Of a stretch of DNA of 64,000 bases, positions 23,101 through 33,596 are shown in pieces. Numbering within the stretch: the stretch's first letter is position 1; every line of letters begins with the position of its first letter. The notes below the pieces were generated by a model that saw only the letters and a list, made by a program, of their open reading frames with translations, made no database searches and was not told the DNA's origin. The translations under genes and the position numbers were made by a program. Source of the stretch: Protea cynaroides (Eukaryota; Streptophyta; Magnoliopsida; Proteales; Proteaceae); contig CM053269.1 in NCBI GenBank assembly GCA_028583415.1, positions 29,826,254 to 29,890,253 of the forward strand, written 5' to 3'.

Positions 23101-23735
23101 TGAACATGGGATAAAAATCTTCTCCCACGGCAAGAGGTTCTTGTCGTTGATCCAAGGGCTGAGGATCAGTCGGCCCGCCTACCAATACATGGGGAGGTAG
23201 GCCGACTGAAATCCCGTCCTTGGCAGGCAACAGGTCGACGGGAGAGGATTTCTACACTTGAACATGCATATCATTGTGCCAAAAGAAGATTATATGGTAT
23301 TGGCTCTTGATTGTCTGAAGAAAAGTTTGTTCACACAAAGGAAAATTATCGCCCTTGCCCTTTGAATCTTCTTTCAATGAATCTAAGGATAAACTTATAA
23401 AGGTTGCCCATGCCGTGTATATCTTGGGCTATCTTTTAGAAAATTTTTAATTATAATATATCTTATTACAACTAGGGCTGCAACAGGATCGGATTGGGCC
23501 GGGTTTTTCAAAACCCTAACCCTAACCCTGGCTATTTAAACTTAACCCTAACCCAATCCAACCCTGTCAGGGTCAGAAAATATACAACCCTAACCCTAAC
23601 CTACCTTGATTGACCCTGACAGGGCCGGGTTGGGCTGGGTTAACCCTGATTAATCCTGATTTAGGGTTGGAATGACCCTGATTGGCCCATAAACATACAA
23701 CAAATTATCAAATAACATATATATAACAATTATAA
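20116..23735. repeat. Second copy of the segment repeated across the gap
   Basis: It starts in a CT-rich tract equivalent to about 15976. The first 900 bases, next to the gap, contain many scattered substitutions and indels relative to 16060-16900. From about 21000 on it is nearly identical to the first copy. The equivalent of the first copy's last base (19615) is 23735, just before a long (TA)n tract. Confidence 0.92.
21305..21479. mobile_element. PIF/Harbinger (Tourist-like) MITE, second copy
   Basis: The same element as at 17178-17354, with the same TAA flanks and inverted ends. Small internal deletions distinguish it. Confidence 0.75.
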
Positions 23736-23753
23736 CTTAAAGATATAATAAAC

Positions 23754-23834
<81 letters not shown>

Positions 23835-24011
23835 CAGACTGGGTTGGGCTCAACCCAGGGAGTCAATCCTAACCCAACCCAACCCTGTCAAGATTGATCA
23901 AAATTTGAACCCTAACCCAACCTTATCAGGGTTTGGGCTGGGTTCAACCCTGCCAGGGTTCAGGACGGGTTTGAGCGGGTTCAGATTGTCAGGGTAAAAC
24001 TTGCACCCCTA
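23473..24011. mobile_element. hAT-type MITE, complete, with a (TA)n core
   Basis: The ends are TAGGGCTGCAAC and TTGCACCCCTA, an imperfect inverted pair. The element is flanked by a perfect 8-bp duplication ATTACAAC (23465-23472 and 24012-24019). An 8-bp duplication with (T/C)AGGG(G/C)TG ends is typical of the hAT superfamily. It has no transposase. The interior is built from GGGTTGGGC, ACCCTGA and CCCTAA words around a long TA tract, giving a 539-base element. Confidence 0.9.
23758..23831. repeat. (TA)n microsatellite inside the hAT MITE
   Basis: An uninterrupted AT dinucleotide tract of about 74 bases. The first contig copy stops about 20 bases before the equivalent point. Confidence 0.97.
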
Positions 24012-24107
24012 ATTACAACTGCAATTGTAATAAGGATTTTTTAACCGTCAAATGTGCGTTAGTGTCCAAATAAAATATCAAAATTACCATTATATATATA
24101 TATATAT

Positions 24108-24670
24108 GGTAGAAAACAAATTTATTGAGAGGAAACACAAGGAAAACCTATAGCTCTACAATCAACATGATCTTTTGGAGCCATAGAGAGGAGATAGGCC
24201 ACTCAATCATCCTTGTAATGGAGTGAGCCTTCCTGGCAAGAGTATCAGCAACTGATTTGATAACCCTTGGAATATGCGAAAAAGAGCAACAATTACATTT
24301 TGCGTTTAATACAATAATGTCTTCAAGAATAGAGTGACCAGCAGTTGGAGCAAAATGAGTCTTGTTTCGAAGGAAATCGACCAGCTCCTTGCAATCGGAC
24401 TCGATCAAGATATTAGTGTAACCATAATGAAGGGCAGAAAGTAAAACTTGTTGGACTCCACCACTTCACTTTCAAAGATGTTGGAAAAACTCCAAGGGCA
24501 AGAAACAGCTTTGATGATATCTTTATGATGATTTCTAAAGACAAAACTCAGGCAGCCTGACTTGAGGGAATAAAAAAAAACTGGCAACTGTATTGATTTT
24601 AATGAATCTCGTAGGAGGAGGAAGCCATTCAAAAGTAATACGAGGTTGGCAAGGTAAAATTTCTCTTTAA
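24108..24670 (-). pseudogene. 5'-truncated L1 LINE tail (RNase H-like domain)
   Basis: Minus-strand translation near 24595-24660 gives WLPPPTRFIKINT, the start of the plant LINE RNase H domain. The frame 24148-24408 gives MIESDCKELVDFL and FSHIPRVIKSVADTLARKAH, its C-terminal half. A frameshift lies between the two parts. RT and endonuclease are absent, as expected for 5' truncation during target-primed reverse transcription. The 3' end abuts a short TA tract at about 24092-24107. Confidence 0.85.
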
Positions 24671-24679
24671 TGCACACTC

Positions 24680-25966
24680 ATTTGGTTGTTCTTATTACAT
24701 TTAGAAAGACCCATTTTTGCATATATAAGGCCCAAGATCTTGTATTTATATATTGTTTTCAATCTCATCACAAAACAAAATATTGCAAATTCTATAGAAT
24801 ATTTATTGAAAATAAATAAATAAATAAGTGAAAATACAAAGAAAAATATAAATAGGAGAAATTTGACGCATCAATTTTGACCATGTCATATTTATACAAT
24901 GGTTATATGTCATACTATAATTCCACATGGCACAAATAGGTAGATTACATAGGAAAACCTTTCTATATAGCTGCACAAAGAAGTGTTTGTTTAACATAAA
25001 TATCATTGGCTTTGTAGCAAGGGAAATTAAAGAGAAAGGAAGTGAAAATTTTGAAAATTTTTGAACTTAAAAAAAGAAACTTGTATAGTACGTAATTACA
25101 CAGCATAATTGTATAAGCTACTTAAAAATTTTACCATAAATATTAATGATATTTGTTAGATGTAAAATTTATTTTACTTATCAAATGCAATGGGATTTGT
25201 AAACAAAAGTGTAAGTTTATAAAGATTACTCACATTAGGATTAACCCCAAAGGGTAGCTCAATTAGTAGAAATCAACACCTCAAAGAAATCATGAGTTTA
25301 ACTCTTCTTGGGGCTTACCTACTCTCTCAAAAGAATTTATAATTAAATATGAAATAATTTGAGATTAGTTACATAAACATGTGATAACATGTGTTGAAAT
25401 GATTATAATTTTATTTTAAATTTAAAATTTTCATTTCCTCTTTCTTTAATTTCCGTTGAACCAATGAACAATGAGAGCCACTGGATTTTTTTTTTTTTTT
25501 CAATAGTAAGTGATTTGTTCAAATGAATTATGACAAGTAATATAATAAGTATTTCCCACAAAAAATTCTTGAGCCAAGCATAACTCTTTGAAACGAGTTG
25601 ACATGTCACATCTAATACATTGTCTGTGGGATCAAGTTTTTCTCCATCCATGGTAATTAAAGAGATTAAAGAGATTCTCTTCTTCACCTTGGGCTTTTGG
25701 GAGATATAGATGGGCATTTGGGAACAGTTGCATGGAATAATCGGGAATCGTTAGTACGGATAGGGTCATTTAATATGATCATGTCTCTTGGTTGGGTGAC
25801 CTTCTTTCCGCCATAAATTGAGTGATCCATGTACAGAATCAATCAGAGAAGTGCCACAAATTTATAAACATTTTGATGATTTACTTATTCAATCTGATCA
25901 TATACTTTGTTTATTAACCAGTAATCAATCATGCAGTTGGACGATGGCCAATAAATCATTTGTGGC
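24680..25966. other. AT-rich region with a tRNA-like SINE fragment and no gene
   Basis: No coding domain is visible. Apart from the tRNA-like stretch at about 25250-25320, it consists of AT-rich sequence with homopolymer runs. Confidence 0.5.
25250..25325 (+). repeat. tRNA-derived SINE-like fragment
   Basis: GGGTAGCTCAATTAGTAG resembles a pol III A box. About 45 bases later, GAGTTTAACTC resembles a decayed B box, followed by a CTTGGGGCTTACC tail. The order and spacing are those of a tRNA-related SINE head. It is too decayed to fold as a functional tRNA. Confidence 0.45.
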
Positions 25967-26408
25967 TGTTAGAATTTTTATTGTCTCCTTTCAATCAATG
26001 TGTTATTAGAACACATCCAATAGGGTTTCTATTAACTTTAAGAGTCTCCACACAATATCTAAAATACAATGTTAAACAAATAATTAAATGTAAGACAAAC
26101 CTATTAGCAAAGATTGATTTTCGTTCGATTCCATGGATTGGTTTGAATTTTCCATAGCACTTAGAAGATCTCCTTTCAATTCTCTCTACGTATGGGAAGT
26201 TGAGAGAAGAATGAACAACTTTGGCTACAGAAATTCTAAACCCAATATATACAATACTATCCTAAACCCTGGACCACCCCTACAATGGACCAGGTTGGTT
26301 TATCTCCAACTCGTGACGAACTAGACCAAAATCGTTCATACCCCATAATATAATTCTCACTAATCAATGGGCCTAGTAATTAATCAAACCCATAAAACAT
26401 TTCTGACA
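25967..26408 (-). repeat. 3' LTR of the copia relic
   Basis: It is 442 bases, TGTTAGAATTTTTA to TTTCTGACA on the + strand. A purine-rich minus-strand stretch lies adjacent at 26409-26420 (PPT position). It shares the CCTGGACCA...GGACCAG(A/G)TTGGT block with the 8177 LTR. Confidence 0.75.
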
Positions 26409-28640
26409 TTCACTCACTTGAGCTAGATTAATTACAAAGCCATCAATGATCAGTGTGGCCACATAGTTTCATTATCAAACAATTCGTCACAAAACTTTGA
26501 TCGAGTCATCAAGCCTACCAGCGTCAAACAACAGCAGAAGATACACCTTAATGTACGGCATACAATTTTCTATCTGTCACATACAAAGGTCTTCTTGATA
26601 GCATGAGCCACTCTGAGATAAATAAATGAGTCCAATGATCGAATTACCACGATCACATTACCTTAAAATCATTATAGATCAACGAACTTTGATACTATCC
26701 AACTCATAGGTAAACCGCCTCCAGCTTAGAAAAACATTACACTTTGGCTTACCGTCTTGTTTGACTAAATACTACCTTGCAACTTTGACATGTCTTATAA
26801 ATAACCAAGAATACATACAAACAATGAAATAAATGCTTAAATAATCACAACCATACTCATTAATAATCATGGCCATTTAAACCATGGGCAATACAATCGA
26901 ACATAGATAAACAATCAAATATTAGATCTCCCACTAACCAAGGGGACCTGAAAGCTCCCACTGATTAAGAGAATCTATGGATTCCCACTAAAAAATCCTT
27001 TCAACTATTTTAAGAGATCTATTTTAATCTGTCTCTACTTTGCTCTAGAGATTATACTATGACTAATACAACTAGTAAACCTAAGATTGCACAGTCAACC
27101 TTGCAAAAGCTATTCACTACATTACTGAATAAACATAATCAACATTACATATATTCATTTACTATACAACATCATAAGCATCATAACATGTGTAACATCT
27201 TTCTATTTAGTTGAAAAGAAAAAACTTTACTGTAATCAATCACATTTTCAATATAGGAAACAATATGTTAAGTCAAACAACAAATATAAAAACAAAGCAA
27301 ATAGTTAAAATCAAAAGAAGAGAAATAACCATTACATTATAAAAGAATCTTAACTATTCCAACTTGTATTTAAGTCAACAATCCTCAAAACCCTCCTACT
27401 CAAAGTACTTAGGGAGTCTTAGAATCTTCTTCCTTTTTCTAGCTATGCCCATCTAATTTAACAATATTTGGTCAATCTACCTATCTTTAATCAATCACTC
27501 TTTAAGTTACACTAATAACAAACCTCATCACCAACTCCCCTTTGGTAATGTGAGCTACCTAAATCAGAATATGTTTTTTTGAAAAAGAATGAGGTACTTA
27601 ATATATCAATTACTCTAGTCTCCAAGTCCTTGAGCTTTCAGTAATAACTGATAGCTTCTAAAAATACTTCCTCACATTACCATTCCCAACAGAACTAGTA
27701 CTAGAGAGTTAGATCAATAAACTATCTCTCAATTTCTTTTAGAAATTCATACTTTTTCCTTTGATCTCTCTTAAATAATCCCTTAGTAGTATTCCTCATC
27801 TAATAACTGCTACACAAAGCCTCAATAGCAGAATACTTCACAACTAGAGTATACTATTATGAAGGAACACATCTAGGTCAACAATCCTAGACTAGTCTCC
27901 AACTTTTCATTAAAAATCTTATACTTTGTCCTAGTTAAAAATCAATACACTCTGACAACCATCCTTGAATGAATACATCAATATATAAGTTTAAAGACAA
28001 TATCAAACAACAAAAGACTCATACACCATTTACCTACACTAGCAATATCAAACCATCAATGCAAATAAATATCATTTTTTTAATAGTTAATCGACTATAC
28101 ATTCTCCTTTGGGATATACAGTGGTCTCCTCAGTAACTATGTAGTGACTGCAAAAGAATAATGATCCTCGAAAATTCCACCATCTTTGGATTAATGAGAC
28201 CCCTAATGTTAAAACCCTTTTAACTTATGTGCATGAACATGCCTTTAAAAATTTGACAATACCACCTTTGGGTTAATATTGCCTTTTTTAGCTGTTTTTT
28301 TACATTTGGAAAAGTAATGTATCTGATAATGTATCCTTTTATTGTATCTATTGAATGTACAAATTTGGGGTTTGAGAATATTATTTTGTAACTAGGTGTG
28401 CCACTTTGGTGGATTCTACCCAATCCTCACATGATACCCACAAACCCTGTTTTAAATAAAACTTGACAATGTCACCTTTGGGTGTATATTATCTTTCCAT
28501 AAGCATTTAAAAATACATGAAACTTGAATGACATCATGATGAAACTAAGTGTGCCATTTTTGTAGGTTCCACCTAATTCCATAATGATATCACTAAGTGT
28601 GCCACTTTTTGTTGTAATTTATGCAAGGGTTCTTTGTTTG
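25967..28640 (-). mobile_element. Relic of the same gag-only copia family
   Basis: The LTR at 25967-26408 is followed by sequence closely parallel to 8597-9130 of the first element (for example GAGTCCAATGATCGAATTACCACGATC). Gag remnants with no open frame follow (about 27400-27960), then leader blocks with CCACTTTGGTGGATTC (about 28400). It ends near 28640 without a PBS or 5' LTR, so it is truncated. Again nothing resembling pol lies between gag and the LTR. Confidence 0.78.
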
Positions 28641-28919
28641 GCTATGTGGTTTTTACACCAATGGGAACCAATGGAAGTGCAAAGACAAGTATTCAACAAA
28701 AGGGATAGGAGGATCATTTCACACCTCATGTGAGAGGGTGCTAGAGAATACAACAAAAAACTTTCTCCCTAATTACAAATATGTACAGTTAAACTGAATT
28801 AGATAATATAGAATCATAAACATAATATATATATTTTAAACATGATGGATTGGTATCTTTGAGTACGACAATTTTAACTTACCATGACAAACAATGATTA
28901 GAGTAATCCTTGTGCGGCC
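28641..28919. other. Short AT-rich spacer
   Basis: Nothing recognisable lies between the copia relic and the RTE relic. Confidence 0.4.
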
Positions 28920-29286
28920 AATACAACAACAATAGCAAAGCCTTATCCCAACTAAATAGAGTTAGTTATATGGATTCTTGTTCTCCAATCAACTCTGTTT
29001 GATATATAATTGAAACAAGGCCTAAGGTATGCCTGTCTTTTTTTCACCACCTCTCTTAGAGTCATGTTGAGTCTACCCCTAGTTCTTTTAGATCTTTCAA
29101 TCTGAATCAAATCATTCTTCCATAGGGGAGCATCTAATGACCTCTGTTGAACATGGCCATACCATCTCAAACGACCAACTTGTAGTTTATCATGTATCGA
29201 CGCTACTCCCAAATTAGCTCTAATACGATCATTCCTTACCTTATCCTTCCTAGTTTTACTACACATCCATCCCAACATCCTCATCA

Positions 29287-29416
29287 TACATCATAGCTGA
29301 TTGAATGATGCTTCTTAATTACCCAACATTCTTCACCATACATTATTAAGTTTATCTAAATGATGCTTCCTAATTACCCAACATTCTTCACCATACATCA
29401 TAGCTGATTGAATGAC
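29287..29416. repeat. Local duplication inside the RTE relic
   Basis: ATACATCATAGCTGATTGAA occurs at 29287 and again at 29394. A block of about 38 bases beginning ATGATGCTTC occurs at about 29305 and 29360 with one difference. The duplicated block encodes part of the RTE C-terminal region twice, so it arose after or during insertion. Confidence 0.85.
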
Positions 29417-29447
29417 TGTTTTATAATTTTTTTTTTTAAGTTTTAAA

Positions 29448-30453
29448 GAAATTCATGATCACATAACACTCCAAAAACACCTCTCCACTTATAGTTCAAA
29501 AGTCAAAACATGTTAAGTTTCAAAAGTTTTTCAAAAATGAAATTCAAATTTTTTATTTTGGTTTTTGGTAGGAAAATTTTTAGCTTAGTTTTTTAGTTGG
29601 CAAAAACAATGTAGGAATTTTAGTCCCACACTGCTTAGGGATATTGGAGAAGGATGACATATATGAAAGGGATGATCTTTACATCTTGAGCCCCTAAAAG
29701 GAAGGTGAGCGAAGTGTCCAAGGCTCTGAGTTGTCTCTCACACAAGCGCGCAGTACTGGACCGAGCTGCGACCGCGATCTGCGACTGTGATTGTGACAAG
29801 GGCACAGACGTGGATTGTGGATTGCGGATTGCAGATGTGGGTCGGGTTGTGACAAGTCCCTCCATACGTATCTTTTAGGAAATGTGCCTATATGTATGGT
29901 GGTATCCCTATGTATAGCAGTGCTATCGCAGCCGTTGATCTAAGCATTTTAAATCAAGAAGCACCTGGGCCGTCCAATCAAATGGACATGACCCATCCTA
30001 CGGTTACCTTGAAGAGGTGTCTGTCCCCTATAAATAGAGGATGACCTCAAAAATTTCACTATTTCTAAACTCGGGATTTCCTCTCCACTTTTCCCTCCAA
30101 CTCTCTCTACTTTGATTTAGTCAATCAAGTTGAGTCCTTCCTGTTTTCAAAGGCTGAAAATTTTAGTCGTCAAGACATCTGACGACATCCAACGCTTGTG
30201 TGCACATCAATTGGGTGGGTTCATAGAGCTGTTTTATCTTAGAGGTTGGTTTGTAGAGACCCGTTGCACTATATAAGGGGGTAAATACAACCTTAAGGAG
30301 AGTGTTCTACACGACTAAGCTCTAAGTTGGTATTCGGTTTGATTCATATACGGTCTGTATTAATATCTCATTGTATTATATAGTTTAGAAGTTCATAATC
30401 ATATATTTTGATTGATGATACTATTATTAATATCGTATGTTTGAAAGTTAGTC
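29448..30453 (+). mobile_element. Insert in the RTE relic, LTR-like
   Basis: RTE homology stops at TTAAA (29443-29447) and resumes at TTAAA (30454-30458), a 5-bp repeat compatible with a target duplication. Inside, TGTAGGAATTTTAGTCCCACACTG (about 29610) resembles the start of plant copia-type LTRs. CCTATAAATAGAGG at 30027-30040 is a strong TATA element. The outer ends do not read TG...CA, so the class is open. No coding domain is present. Confidence 0.55.
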
Positions 30454-30880
30454 TTAAACAATATTTCATTGTTGTGTGATTTTTTACTACACCACTTTAT
30501 CCATCCTATTTTAATCCTCTGTGAAATATTATTCTCTATATCACATTTTTTATTTATGATTGAATCTAGATACCTAAAATGATTACTTTGTTGTATCTCC
30601 CTCTCAAGAATTTTCATTATCTCATTATTTGTTCTTGTGCGACTAAAGTTACACACCATATACTCCGTCTTCGTTCTACTTATTTTAAAATCCTTTGATT
30701 CTAATGTTGATCTCCATAGTTCTAATTTGGCATTAATCTATGTTTTTATCTCATCTACCAAAACAATATCATCGGCAAAAAATATGTACTAAGAAACTTC
30801 ATCTTGAATGTCTCTGATTAAATCATCTATAATAAGAGCAAATAGATAATGACTTAAAAGTAATCCTTGATGTTATTCTA

Positions 30881-32097
30881 TTGCAGCCAATCATTAAAAA
30901 TATTTTTCAATGTTTTTTTGTGTTCTACCTGTTCGAATAAAGATCTTACAAGAACATGTGCATGTGGTAACTGCATCAACAACACATAATGACATCACAT
31001 TAGTGACTTAAACTGAGGTGTATTCCTTGGTAAATATCAATTGAGGGTAGCCCTAACTGATTCAACAAAATTTTTGAGTATCATGATTGCATCAAAATCC
31101 TGTCCTGTCACTGAAAGGACCCTAGTCGTGATTCAACAGCTGAAGGGACTGGGACCACAAAAGATTATCTTCTTATAGAAAATGGTTGGCCAACCTCTAT
31201 CAATCAATACAACCAGGTTCAAGTGCACCGACTCTGCAGCCAGTCTCGACTAGGCCTGATTCAAATCAACGGATCCTAATCAGGTTCAACCTGAGATTGC
31301 TCCCCAAAGCTCCTAAAATGGTTAAGACCTCAACAACCAACCCTTGCCAACACTATTGACACAGATCCAATCCCTAAATCCATGAATGCAACATATTGAC
31401 CTAAAATTCACCAGAATCAGGTTATCAGCTAGACTATATAAAAAATTTAGAAAACAGTATCAGAGATCGGATCGATGGCTACCCAGTCCGGTTCATATCA
31501 ACCGTATCGGAGGTCATATCGATTGTCCTGTGATTGTGTGCACAACTTAGTTTATTAATGTTATGTTCCTATTGGCTTGACCAGAATCCCCCCATTCCTA
31601 CTGATTGGATGCGGTCAAATCTCACAGATATCCATCATCCACATGTATTGACCAAAGTATTAGAACGTGCTTAATATCACCGTAACAATTAACACCAATC
31701 ATTTTATGACAGTTGTAATAAACCATCCTTCACAACAACCCTTCACTATCCCTTGGAAGTAGATATAGTCCGGTCCAGCCGTCCAGACCGTCCAGTGAAG
31801 ACCCCACAGTACGGAATACCCAAAGACCTTCTGTAACGACGGTGACAGGGGCAATCGGTTGACGCGGAAACCGTAGGTACTCAGAATCCATGATTCAAAA
31901 AATTCTCAATTTCAGGTCTCATGAAGTACTGATGTAATGGATTCCAGAGAGAATGAGTGATGACACTTATTAATATTAATATGAATCCAGCTGTTTTTAA
32001 CTAAAAATAACACTTAAAACAGTGTTCTTAGATATGATTTTCTTCCACTTCAGTAGCTACTAGGAAGCTCCCTTCTCCTCCCATCTTAATCACTGTC
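30881..32097. other. Upstream region of the ERF gene, no other gene seen
   Basis: About 1.2 kb between the RTE relic and the ERF promoter, with no domain-bearing frame on either strand and no element with defined ends. It presumably contains the distal regulatory sequence of the ERF gene. Confidence 0.5.
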
Positions 32098-32103
32098 CAC
32101 GTG
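32098..32103. promoter_or_regulatory. G-box in the ERF promoter
   Basis: CACGTG within TCCACGTGTGAC, about 80 bases upstream of the ERF start codon. This core is bound by plant bZIP and bHLH factors and is part of many ABA-responsive elements. Its function here is inferred. Confidence 0.5.
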
Positions 32104-32128
32104 TGACTCAACCACCTTCCTTCCTTCC

Positions 32129-32139
32129 TATTTATATAT
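32129..32139 (+). promoter_or_regulatory. Probable TATA box of the ERF gene
   Basis: TATTTATATAT, 40-50 bases upstream of the ATG. If used, the 5' leader would be very short, so the real start of transcription could also lie further upstream. Confidence 0.5.
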
Positions 32140-32178
32140 CCAGCCATGACTGGATTAAGAAGATTATGATCTCATTTG

Positions 32179-32736
32179 ATGATGCAGCAGAGTAGTAGCA
32201 GTTCTTATAGAGGAGTTAGAAAGAGAAAATGGGGGAAATGGGTTTCAGAGATTCGTGAACCAGGAAAGAAGGCACGAATTTGGTTGGGGAGCTTTGAAAC
32301 ACCGGAAATGGCGGCAGTTGCTTATGATGTAGCTTCATTGCACTTTAGAGGAGATGGAGCCAGGCTTAATTTTCCTGAATTGGTGAATGGACTTCCTCGG
32401 CCGGCTAGTTCGAGTGCTGATGATATTCGAACAGCAGCTCATGCAGCAGCTGAAAGGGTCAGAGGGACGAGCACTGCTGAGGAAGGTAGCTCGAGCTCGA
32501 ACACAAACCTGAATTCGAATTTGAATCCGATTGCTATGAATATGGGGCTCTCACAGAGTCAAATTCAGGCCATTAATGAATCACCATTGGACTCACCAAA
32601 AATGTGGATGGAGTTGGCTGAAGCCTTGTTTCCTCAGCCATCTGTGGGTTTTAATGATCAGGTTGAGATGAACGATGATTGGGAAGATTTACAACATGAT
32701 TGCCTCTGGAGTTACAAGAGAGATGAGATGAGATGA
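32179..32736 (+). CDS. AP2/ERF transcription factor, DREB-type, single exon
   Basis: It encodes a 185-residue nuclear DNA-binding protein with one AP2/ERF domain at about residues 10-67. Visible landmarks are YRGVRKRKWGKWVSEIREP, KKARIWLGSFETPEMAAVAY, ASLHFRGDGARLNFPE and then LPRPASSSADDIR. The valine and glutamate of WVSEIREP are at the positions (V14, E19) that mark the DREB subfamily, which binds DRE/CRT (RCCGAC) elements. A Ser/Asn-rich linker follows. The acidic C-terminus ends in DDWEDLQHDCLWSY, like the LWSY tail of many DREB A-4/A-5 proteins and likely an activation region. I start at ATG 32179 (two ATGs in a row), because the codon before it is TTG. No intron is needed, as usual for the family. 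The closest match I know is the Arabidopsis ERF020-022 type, but I would not assign a symbol. Confidence 0.95.
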   Translation: MMQQSSSSSYRGVRKRKWGKWVSEIREPGKKARIWLGSFETPEMAAVAYDVASLHFRGDGARLNFPELVNGLPRPASSSADDIRTAAHAAAERVRGTSTAEEGSSSSNTNLNSNLNPIAMNMGLSQSQIQAINESPLDSPKMWMELAEALFPQPSVGFNDQVEMNDDWEDLQHDCLWSYKRDEMR

Positions 32737-33590
32737 GTTAGATATATATTGTAGTATTGACTAATATGAAGTGAAGTTACAACCAATTAGGTTATAGCTT
32801 TGGCCCATTTGGTATTTATTTTTAAGATGATATCCATATTGGGTAATTATTTTTCTCAGCCTTACTCTTACGTTTCCGACAGAAGTTGGATTTCTAAGTT
32901 AGAGTCAATAAGATTATGTTTTGTGGGGTTGGGAGGTTGGTGGATTAGATTGTATTTGTGTGTAAGTATAATTTTCATGTAACTGAAATGGTAGATAATG
33001 GTGTGCGTGTGTATTTCGTGTTTGAGAGAGAGGGTCCCATCTATAGAGAGATCACTTTTTTTTTCTTTTTATATTTATATAGCCATCACTGTAGTACCTC
33101 ATATGGTAGAGATTCTCTTATATGCATTTGTATATATGATTCTAAATCCAGGTATTGAATATGGTATTTGTTATGTCTAAAACCGTGTATGGATCCAATG
33201 AGAAGTCAAAACGTGTTTGATTCTCTTAAACAGTAATAAAAACAAGTTAGGATAAAAAATTGGTCAGGTTCAAAACCGATACGAGTCAACTGGATCGACT
33301 AATCAGATACCGATACCCTAAGCCATGCTTGTATATGAAGAGTTTAGACAGGTCCCCATCTTACTAATTGATAAATTTTTTGGGGTCTTTTTGAAATGAA
33401 TTCTTTTTTGCACGCATTCATTGGACCATCATAGAACCACAATATATCGGGGGAATTTTTCGTATTTGAGACAAGAAAGGTGAGGGAGTTTTATACCGAT
33501 CTGACGGACACTGAGCGCAGGTGTCAATGAGACACCGGATTGTTGTCTGTATGAAAATCATTTTCTAAAATTCTGATTGTTCATCTTAAG
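32737..33590. other. ERF 3' flank, no further gene
   Basis: AT-rich sequence containing the presumed 3' UTR. The small frames at 32800-33180 have no motif. Nothing else is recognisable before the next LINE. Confidence 0.5.
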
Positions 33591-33596
33591 GCTTTT

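Larger units (their letters stand above)
28920..30880 (-). mobile_element. RTE-clade LINE relic (5'-truncated), split by an insert
   Basis: The minus strand near 30860-30720 reads HYLFALIIDDLIRDIQDE and FADDIVLVDE. The frame 30399-30659 then gives SNHFRYLDSIINKK and RIKIGWIKW. The C-terminal part at 28952-29287 gives GRLRWYGHVQQRSLDAPLWK and TLREVVKK. These are hallmark blocks of plant RTE elements. The 3' end, TTGGGATAAGGCTTTGC followed by TTG-type repeats (complement of 28920-28955), is the usual RTE tail. In-frame stops and the insert at 29448-30453 make it dead. Confidence 0.9.

Noticed and set aside
23505..23610. CCCTAACCCTAA words considered as telomere sequence
   Set aside because: Only a few units, mixed with ACCCTGA words and inside a MITE with defined ends.
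25250..25325. Functional tRNA gene
   Set aside because: A/B-box-like words are decayed and no proper cloverleaf or anticodon arm is evident. Kept only as a SINE-like fragment.
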